Both the position numbers and the translations under genes were made by a program. Of a DNA stretch of 64,000 nt, positions 55,365 to 61,791 are shown one piece after another (position 1 is the stretch's first letter; each line of letters begins with the position of its first letter). Source of the DNA: Tahibacter amnicola (GTDB taxonomy: Bacteria > Pseudomonadota > Gammaproteobacteria > Xanthomonadales > Rhodanobacteraceae). Under the pieces are notes generated by a model that made no database searches, was not told where the DNA came from, and saw only the letters and a list, made by a program, of their open reading frames with translations. The stretch covers positions 857,501 through 921,500 of the forward strand of contig NZ_CP104694.1 of assembly GCF_025398735.1 (NCBI RefSeq). Direction: 5' to 3'.

Positions 55365-55883
55365 TCAGGGCTTCTGCGGATAGTTCAGCGATCGGAAGAT
55401 GCGCCATCGTCCTGAGTCATCGCGCCGGAGTACGTCAATCGAACGGTTGGTGGTGACGACACTGTCCTGCCCCTGGGCGTCCGTGCGCACCAGTTCCCAG
55501 GACGAACGCACGTAGGCCAGCCGGCCGTCCGCACTGATTTCCTCCAGGCGCGCGCGCCAGCGCTGCCCGGGGGCATTGCGCGCGAAATCGTCGCGGTAGC
55601 TGCGTTGCAGCGCCGGCCAGCCCTGGTCGGGAACGCCCTGGAAGCTGAACACCACGTCAGGGTCGAAGATCGCCATGACCTGCTCCAGGCGCTTCTGGGC
55701 ATAGGCGTCCAGCCATTGCTGGAAGACCGTCCATACCTCGCGGGCCTTGGTGCGGTCACCCAGCAATTGAGAGTCGCCGGGAAGCGTCGCGGATGCCGCG
55801 GTACCAGCATGGTCGTCGGCAAGGGCGCAGGACGAGGACAGCGCAACTAGCAGCGCGGTGACGTGACACAGCAATCGGTTCAT
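55365..55883 (-). CDS. Exported NTF2-like (SnoaL/DUF4440-type) protein
   Basis: A 172-residue protein. A Sec signal peptide (MNRLLCHVTALLVALSSSCALA) is followed by an NTF2-like cone: REVWTVFQQWLDAYAQKRLEQVMAIFDPDVVF near 50-81 and DVLRRDDSGRWRIFRSLNYP at the end. Such domains bind or convert small molecules or serve as adaptors. It overlaps the FG-GAP gene upstream by four bases (55880-55883), so it is co-translated with it. Confidence 0.85.
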   Translation of the reverse strand: MNRLLCHVTALLVALSSSCALADDHAGTAASATLPGDSQLLGDRTKAREVWTVFQQWLDAYAQKRLEQVMAIFDPDVVFSFQGVPDQGWPALQRSYRDDFARNAPGQRWRARLEEISADGRLAYVRSSWELVRTDAQGQDSVVTTNRSIDVLRRDDSGRWRIFRSLNYPQKP

Positions 55884-58672
55884 GGCGTGAAGTCCGTGGT
55901 GGAGGATTGGCGCGGCTCGAAGCCGTCGCGGAAGAAGGTGTCGGCGTCCACCACCAGGAATCCGGTAGCGCCGTTAGATGTGGCGCTGTTGCTGAGTGCT
56001 ACACCATACGTATCGCGTACCAGGCTGGCGGGCCGCCCGGCACCATCGGTCACGCCGAGGAACGTGGCGCGAAACCGGGCCGGCAAGGCGGGTGGATTTG
56101 CCACGTACGTCGGAACGATGAAGTAGCGCTGCTGCGAGAACGTCGACACCTGGAAAAGGGATTGGGCCGTGCTGTCGTCGATTGCCAGCACGCCGTCGGA
56201 AAGGCTGAGGTCCTCGACCGTGGCGGCCACCGTGTCCATCGGGTCGAGCACGCCGTTTCCGTTGTCGGTGTAGACGTGTACACGCTGGATCAGCGCATTG
56301 GCTTCGGCACTGGTAAGGGGAACGCCGGGCGCGCTCTCGAAGTACAGATTGAGCCGGGCGATCTTCAGGTCCAGATCGTCCTGGTTGCCCTGGTGCCAGA
56401 TCGTCGCCGCCATCAGCACGCTGGCCCGGCCGGCGGGAACCGTGCCGGACGGTGTGTTCGATGCGAGCAACTCGTACTGACCGCCGAAGTTGCGCCACCA
56501 GCGCACGCCGCTGGCGGGCGTGATCTTGCGTCCCGCACCGATGAGATCCGGATCGCCGTCGCCGTCGATATCGCCGCTGTCCAGGTCGACTGCACCGGGC
56601 AACGTGTCGAAGCCGACCCACCCCGTCAGATACACTGAGTCGTCGTTCTCGCCCCAGAACAGCATGCCCATGTCCGCTGCAGAAACGGCGAGGTCGGCAT
56701 CACCGTCGGTGTCGAAATCGGCGGCGCTGATGGCGGTGTAACCGTAATCGCCCGGATCACGCAGGCCGATGCGCGGCGTCCAGCTCGTGGCGTTCGCGTT
56801 GTTCTTGACCAGGGTCGTGCCGGCCGACTGGCTGACCAGGAGGTCCAGGTCGCCGTCGCTGTCGATGTCACGCGCGGCGATACCGGTGGGCTGTTCGATG
56901 CCACTGGTGGCGAGCGTCGCGATCCAGCCGGCACTGCCGTTGCGATACCAGCGCACCGTGCCGTCAGTGCTGATGGTGCCCAGATCGGTGCGGCCGTCGC
57001 GGTCGAAGTCACCGCTGGCGATGCCGTTGACGCCGGTGATCCCCGTGGCAACGACCTGGCGGGTCCAGGTGTTGCCGCCGTCGACGTTGATCCAGGCATA
57101 CACGGCGCCCTCGACATCGTCGGCGATCGCCACGTCGGTGCGGCCGTCGCGGTTGAAGTCGGCCGCTGCCACGCCGATGGCATGGCTCATCTCCGGTGTC
57201 TTGGCGATGCCGTAGCGCGTCCACGTTCCCGTGTGCCAGCCGTACCAGGCCAGCTCCGCGCCAGCGGCCACGGCGTCAACGACGCCGTCGCGATTGACGT
57301 CGGCCAGTGCCAGATCCGCGTGCTGTCCGGCGCCGAAGTTCAGGGGCGCGGAGAATTGCCCGGTACCGTCGTTGATCCAGCGCACCAGCATGCCGGCGGG
57401 GCCGGGTTGATTGGCATAGGCGATGCCGATGCCGTCGAGATCGCCGTCGCGATCCAGGTCCGCCAGGCGGGCGCGCTGCGCATGCATCGGCACCTGGATG
57501 TCGCGCTGCTGCGAGGAATGAAAGAAGAACTTCCGATGCAGGCGCCAGTTGCGGTACAGCCCGACGTCGCCTTCCGTGCCGCCGGCAACGACGTCCAGGT
57601 CGCCGTCGCGGTCGACGTCGCCGGCGACCACGGCATTGGCTTGGAACAGGCCCACGTCCAGCCGGCGTTCCGTCCACTGCGTGCCGCGGCCGTCGATGTT
57701 TTCACGCCAGAGCAGCAGATGCGCGCTGGTGCTGGTGGAAACCAGGTCCGCGTCGCCGTCCTGGTCCAGGTCCACCGGGATGGTCTTGAGAACATTCGGC
57801 AGTGCCGGCCCGGTCTGGTGGGCGATCCAGCCGTGCGCGTTGCCTTCGTTCTCGTACCAGTACACGCCGTCACCGCCGCCTAGCGTGACATCGAGGTCGC
57901 CGTCGCGGTCGATGTCGGCCAGGCGCGCATCCAGCGGTGCGGTGATGTCGTCCGTGACCGTGCGCGCCACCCAGGCGCCGCCGGCACCCGCCGCACGGTT
58001 TTCGTACCACTTGACCGATGTGCCGCCGAAGGCGGTGGCGACCAGGTCCTGGTCGCCATCGCCATCGAGATCGCCCGCGGCCACTGACGAGGCCTTCGGC
58101 AGCGCGGTGTCGGTGGCCACTTCGGCCCAGTCGGTTCCGTTGCTGCGGTTGATGAAGGTGAAGACGCGGTTGGCGTTCAGCGCCGTGCCGATGACATCCA
58201 GCGTGCCGTCGGCGTTGACATCCGCCAGGGTGACGGACCAGGCGTCCAGCACGCTGGCAATCGGATGCGGCGACCAGCCGACGCTGGTCTGTTCCCACCA
58301 GATCACCTGGTGCGCGCCGTTGAGCGCGCCCACGAGGTCCAGGTCGCCGTCGCGGTCGATGTCGCCGACGGCGACGCTGCGCACGCCGGCGGCCATCGAC
58401 GAGATCGTACGCGCGGTGTACGTGAGCCCGTTGCGGTACCAGCCCATGATCGTGGCGGTGTTACTGGAGGCGCCGATCACGTCCTGGTCGCCGTCGCCGT
58501 CAAGGTCGGCCAGTTGCAGTGAAGCGACCGCGCCGAAGTTCGTGCCGATCGGTACGCCGCTGTCGATGGGCAGGTCCGCGGCGGAAAGCAGAGGACTCAG
58601 GACCAGCGCGGCGAGGCCGGCGGCGCGGCCGGTTCGGCGCGGCCTGATTCGTGAAGTCGGTATATGGAGCAT
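55880..58672 (-). CDS. Secreted FG-GAP/VCBS repeat protein (paralogue B)
   Basis: A 930-residue protein, first gene of the five-gene operon. A signal peptide with a basic start (RIRPRRTGRAAGLAALVLSPLLSA) is followed by 14 calcium loops (for example DLDGDGDQD twice, DIDRDGDLD twice, DVNRDGVVD), again fitting two seven-bladed propellers. The C-terminal domain with PLTSAEANALIQRVHVYTDNG matches paralogue A, and the tail is DTFFRDGFEP. ATG 58672 is chosen for its signal peptide; the frame is open further upstream, but that part crosses the direct-repeat array. Possible adhesin, ligand-binding or matrix protein. Confidence 0.88.
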   Translation of the reverse strand: MLHIPTSRIRPRRTGRAAGLAALVLSPLLSAADLPIDSGVPIGTNFGAVASLQLADLDGDGDQDVIGASSNTATIMGWYRNGLTYTARTISSMAAGVRSVAVGDIDRDGDLDLVGALNGAHQVIWWEQTSVGWSPHPIASVLDAWSVTLADVNADGTLDVIGTALNANRVFTFINRSNGTDWAEVATDTALPKASSVAAGDLDGDGDQDLVATAFGGTSVKWYENRAAGAGGAWVARTVTDDITAPLDARLADIDRDGDLDVTLGGGDGVYWYENEGNAHGWIAHQTGPALPNVLKTIPVDLDQDGDADLVSTSTSAHLLLWRENIDGRGTQWTERRLDVGLFQANAVVAGDVDRDGDLDVVAGGTEGDVGLYRNWRLHRKFFFHSSQQRDIQVPMHAQRARLADLDRDGDLDGIGIAYANQPGPAGMLVRWINDGTGQFSAPLNFGAGQHADLALADVNRDGVVDAVAAGAELAWYGWHTGTWTRYGIAKTPEMSHAIGVAAADFNRDGRTDVAIADDVEGAVYAWINVDGGNTWTRQVVATGITGVNGIASGDFDRDGRTDLGTISTDGTVRWYRNGSAGWIATLATSGIEQPTGIAARDIDSDGDLDLLVSQSAGTTLVKNNANATSWTPRIGLRDPGDYGYTAISAADFDTDGDADLAVSAADMGMLFWGENDDSVYLTGWVGFDTLPGAVDLDSGDIDGDGDPDLIGAGRKITPASGVRWWRNFGGQYELLASNTPSGTVPAGRASVLMAATIWHQGNQDDLDLKIARLNLYFESAPGVPLTSAEANALIQRVHVYTDNGNGVLDPMDTVAATVEDLSLSDGVLAIDDSTAQSLFQVSTFSQQRYFIVPTYVANPPALPARFRATFLGVTDGAGRPASLVRDTYGVALSNSATSNGATGFLVVDADTFFRDGFEPRQSSTTDFTP

Positions 58673-58762
58673 GGGAGTTTCCAGGACGGGAGTGGCACAG
58701 CCGGCGCCGCCCGGAGTGGGCTCGCCGATGGCCGCGGATCCTCGGCGGCGGCCCGCAGCGGC

Positions 58763-58806
58763 GCTTGAGGAAGACCTGAGGCCCGGCTGAGGTCCGCCTG
58801 AGGAGC
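58763..58806. promoter_or_regulatory. Four 11-bp direct repeats, probable operator of the divergent regulator
   Basis: Core [CT]TGAGG occurs at 58765, 58776, 58787 and 58798, exactly 11 bp apart; TGAGG is invariant in all four. This is one helical turn per unit, the geometry of OmpR/PhoB-type winged-helix operators. The divergent gene just downstream encodes such a DNA-binding domain. The array lies 91-134 bp upstream of the FG-GAP paralogue B start. Confidence 0.65.
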
Positions 58807-58944
58807 GGACCAACGGTGGCTCCGGTGCGCCGGAACGAACCGTGGAAGGCACCGCGGGTCGGGCAGTGGCTTGAGCCTTCCGCGCGGCTGACCGGACAAT
58901 GGGCCCTCGATGCCGGCAAGCACCGCGGGTGCGGGGGAGCGGGA

Positions 58945-61140
58945 GTGGGCGAGGCCAATCGCGATCAGGAGTTTGTGCTGGCCGACGCGCGCGTCTGGCC
59001 GGCCCTGCTGGAGATCGAGCGCGGCGGCGAGCGCAGCCGCGTCGAGCCGCGCATGATGGAGGTGCTTGTCTATCTGGCGCAGCACGCCCCCCAGCCGGTC
59101 AGCCGGGATGCGTTGATGGAGGCCGTCTGGCCTGATCGCCCTGTATCGGAAGATTCGCTCAACCGGATCATCTCGCGCCTGCGCGCCGTGTTTGACGATG
59201 ACCCGCGCAGCCCGCGCCTGATCGAAACCATTCCCCGGCGCGGGTATCGCCTGTTGCAGACGCCGCAGCAGACGGAGCCGGAGACGCTGAGCGCCGACGC
59301 GCCGGCGGAAGGTCCCGCGCAGGCCAGTACCTACGCGGCGTTCGACACCTCCGAGCGCATTGCGGACCTGATGGCGTCAGCGCCGGTGCCGGCGCAGACG
59401 GCCACGGCGGTGCCACCCCGGCCCGTGTTCGGTTACCGGTCGCTCTGGTGGATGGGAGCGGTCGTCCTGCTCGCGGCGGCCGGCACGGTGCGCGACTGGT
59501 CGCGTCCGGATGCCGCCGAGCCGCCGCCGGCGCCACGATTCGGCGTACTGACGGCCTATCCGGGCAAGGAGACGTCGGTCGCCTTTGATCGCACGGGCCA
59601 GCGTGCCGTCTTCACCTGGGACGGCGAGGCACCGGGAAATCGCGACCTCTACCTGCGTGACGTTATCGGCGGGCTGCCGCAGCGATTGACCCGCGATCCC
59701 GCCGACGACCATGCCGCCGTCTTCGCGCCGGACGGCGAGCACCTGGCCTTCGTCCGGTCGGATGCGCAGGCCCAGTGCTCGGTGCGCTGGCTGAATCTGA
59801 GCACTGGCGAGGAGCGCGAGCTGGTGACCTGCCATCCCATGGCGCACACGCGGCTCGCCGTGACCCCGGACGGCGGGCGCGTCATCTTCAACGACACGCC
59901 AGGATTGACCAGCGGACGACTGGTGGAGGTGCGCCTGGACAATCCCGTACGGCGCGACCTCACCTCGCCGCCGCCGGGCGCACACGATCACTTTCCGGCC
60001 GTCAGTCACGATGGTCGCTGGGTCGCCTTCACCCGGCTGGGTGATCTGGGCGGGCAGGATATTTTCCGCATGCCGGCAGAGGGTGGGGTCCCCGAACGCC
60101 TCACGTACCAGGACGCTGCGATCTTCAACCTGGCATGGACCCCGCGCGGCGACATCCTCTACGTGAGCGACAAGAACGGCGGGCAGGGGTTCTGGCGCGT
60201 GCGTCCGGGGAAAGTGCCGCAGTGGCTGGGGTTGTCGGAAAGCGATGTGCAGTTCCCGGCGTTGAGCGGTGACGGCCACCTGCTGAGCTTTGAGCGGGTG
60301 CAGTTGCAGTCGGGCCTGTGGCACAGCCGGCTGTCGACGGATCGCAGCGGCGGGCGGGCGGTGATGCCGTCCTCGCGGCAGGACTGGTTTCCCCGCTATT
60401 CGGCCGACGGCAGGCAATTGGTGTTCAGCAGCAATCGCAGTGGCCAGTTCGGCGTGTGGCTGGTCGACGCTGACGGCGGCGTGCCGCGCGCGCTGCGCGA
60501 AGGGCTGGGCCTGTCGCCCGTCGCACCGTCGTTCGCGCCGGACGGTACGCGCGTGATCTATTCCGAGCGGCAGCAGCACAACGCGGATATCTGCGTCATC
60601 ACTGTGACTGACGGAAGCCGTCACTGCCCGGTCAGTGACCCCGCCAACGACGTGCACCCGCTGTTCACCCCGGACGGGAAGTCGATCGTGTTCGCCTCCA
60701 ACCGGGCCGGCACCTACCACCTGTATCGCGCGGCAGCGGACGGCAGTGCGGTGACGCGGATCAGCGACACGCCCGCGGTGGCTCCGCTGCCCTTGGCGGA
60801 CGGGCGGCTTCTCTTCATGCGCTTCGGGCGTCCGGGCCTCTGGGTGCGCGAGATCGAGGGCGCCGAACGGGAGTTGCATCCGGGCCTGCCGGCGCTGTCC
60901 TTCCGAAATTTCGACAGCGATGGCGTGGATGCCTGGTTCATCGACCAGCGCGGACACCTGCTGCGGATACCCCTGCCCGGCGGCGAGGCCGTCGACCTGG
61001 GCGAACTGGCCGGCGCGGGCGAACGATCGGGTTTCACCCTGTGCCCGGTCAGCGACGGCTATGCCTATGCGCGCATCGAGCGCGATGAAATCGATCTTGC
61101 CCTGGTGCAGGGACTCTTCGATGCCGGTGACTGGCGTTGA
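58945..61140 (+). CDS. CadC-like membrane-bound winged-helix regulator with TolB-type beta-propeller
   Basis: A 731-residue one-component regulator. The OmpR-type winged helix spans about 10-105 (RVEPRMMEVLVYLAQHAPQPVSRDALMEAVWP, then LNRIISRLRAVFDDDPRSPRLIETIPRRGYRLL). A single membrane segment follows at about 170-188 (LWWMGAVVLLAAAG). The rest is a periplasmic propeller of WD40/TolB-type repeats (PDGEHLAFVR, DGRWVAFTR, DGRQLVFSSNRSG, DGKSIVFASNRAG). It likely senses a periplasmic signal and controls DNA directly. The start is GTG 58945, with GGGGAG 5 bases upstream; an in-frame start at 58816 is possible. Divergent from the FG-GAP operon. Confidence 0.87.
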   Translation: MGEANRDQEFVLADARVWPALLEIERGGERSRVEPRMMEVLVYLAQHAPQPVSRDALMEAVWPDRPVSEDSLNRIISRLRAVFDDDPRSPRLIETIPRRGYRLLQTPQQTEPETLSADAPAEGPAQASTYAAFDTSERIADLMASAPVPAQTATAVPPRPVFGYRSLWWMGAVVLLAAAGTVRDWSRPDAAEPPPAPRFGVLTAYPGKETSVAFDRTGQRAVFTWDGEAPGNRDLYLRDVIGGLPQRLTRDPADDHAAVFAPDGEHLAFVRSDAQAQCSVRWLNLSTGEERELVTCHPMAHTRLAVTPDGGRVIFNDTPGLTSGRLVEVRLDNPVRRDLTSPPPGAHDHFPAVSHDGRWVAFTRLGDLGGQDIFRMPAEGGVPERLTYQDAAIFNLAWTPRGDILYVSDKNGGQGFWRVRPGKVPQWLGLSESDVQFPALSGDGHLLSFERVQLQSGLWHSRLSTDRSGGRAVMPSSRQDWFPRYSADGRQLVFSSNRSGQFGVWLVDADGGVPRALREGLGLSPVAPSFAPDGTRVIYSERQQHNADICVITVTDGSRHCPVSDPANDVHPLFTPDGKSIVFASNRAGTYHLYRAAADGSAVTRISDTPAVAPLPLADGRLLFMRFGRPGLWVREIEGAERELHPGLPALSFRNFDSDGVDAWFIDQRGHLLRIPLPGGEAVDLGELAGAGERSGFTLCPVSDGYAYARIERDEIDLALVQGLFDAGDWR

Positions 61141-61164
61141 GCCGAATGCGTGTCGTGCCGCTGG

Positions 61165-61791
61165 TCAAAGATGCGGCGCAATCCACTCTTCCAGGAATTC
61201 CTGCTTGAGCGCGCCGGGGCGCGTCGCCACGATGCGGCCGTCGCGGCCGATCAGCACGCTGAACGGCAATACGCCGTAGGTATTGCCAAATTGCGTGGCG
61301 ACTTGCGGCGCGGACGGCGGCGGCAGGACGATGGGATAGGCCACCGGCGTACCCGCCAGAAATTCCTTCACCGAAGCCGCATCGTCCAGTGCCAGTCCGA
61401 CCACCTGCACGCCCTTGGGCGACCAGGCCTGCTGGAACTTGTCCAGGGCAGGCATCTCCTCGCGGCAGGGCGCGCACCAGGTCGCCCAGAAATTGAGCAA
61501 GACGACCTTGCCGTCCCATTGCGCCAGCTCCGTGGTGCTGCCATCCAGTTGCAGCAGGGAAAGGTCGGGGCGGCGGTCGCCCTTGCCGGCAACGACGACA
61601 CCCTGCGGTGCGCGCGGCGCAGCGGCTTCGATCCAGGCATCGGCGAGCTTGCGACCAAACTCGGTACGGCTGAGGGGCGAGGTAATCCAGGGCGGCGGTA
61701 CCTGCCCGGTGAGGAAGGTGCCGGAAACCAGGCCGGCCGTGCCGGCCGCCAGCGCCAGGGCGATGACCCCAATGGTGCGTTTGACGCTCAT
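61165..61791 (-). CDS. TlpA-like periplasmic thiol-disulfide oxidoreductase
   Basis: A 208-residue protein with an N-terminal membrane anchor (residues 6-27) and a thioredoxin fold. The active site WCAPC is at 105-109 (C106, C109), and a cis-Pro motif GVLPFSVLI lies near 175-183. It reduces disulfides in the periplasm, for example in cytochrome c maturation, and probably takes electrons from DsbD. It overlaps dsbD by four bases (61788-61791), supporting that partnership. Confidence 0.92.
   Translation of the reverse strand: MSVKRTIGVIALALAAGTAGLVSGTFLTGQVPPPWITSPLSRTEFGRKLADAWIEAAAPRAPQGVVVAGKGDRRPDLSLLQLDGSTTELAQWDGKVVLLNFWATWCAPCREEMPALDKFQQAWSPKGVQVVGLALDDAASVKEFLAGTPVAYPIVLPPPSAPQVATQFGNTYGVLPFSVLIGRDGRIVATRPGALKQEFLEEWIAPHL

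Noticed and set aside
53558-55456. 632-codon plus-strand frame opposite FG-GAP paralogue A, with internal repetition
   Set aside because: The periodicity is the mirror of the calcium-loop repeats on the coding strand.
52517-58672. Regularly spaced similar DNA segments resembling a CRISPR array or minisatellite
   Set aside because: They are degenerate coding repeats for DxDxDG loops with variable spacing; there are no identical repeats and no cas genes.
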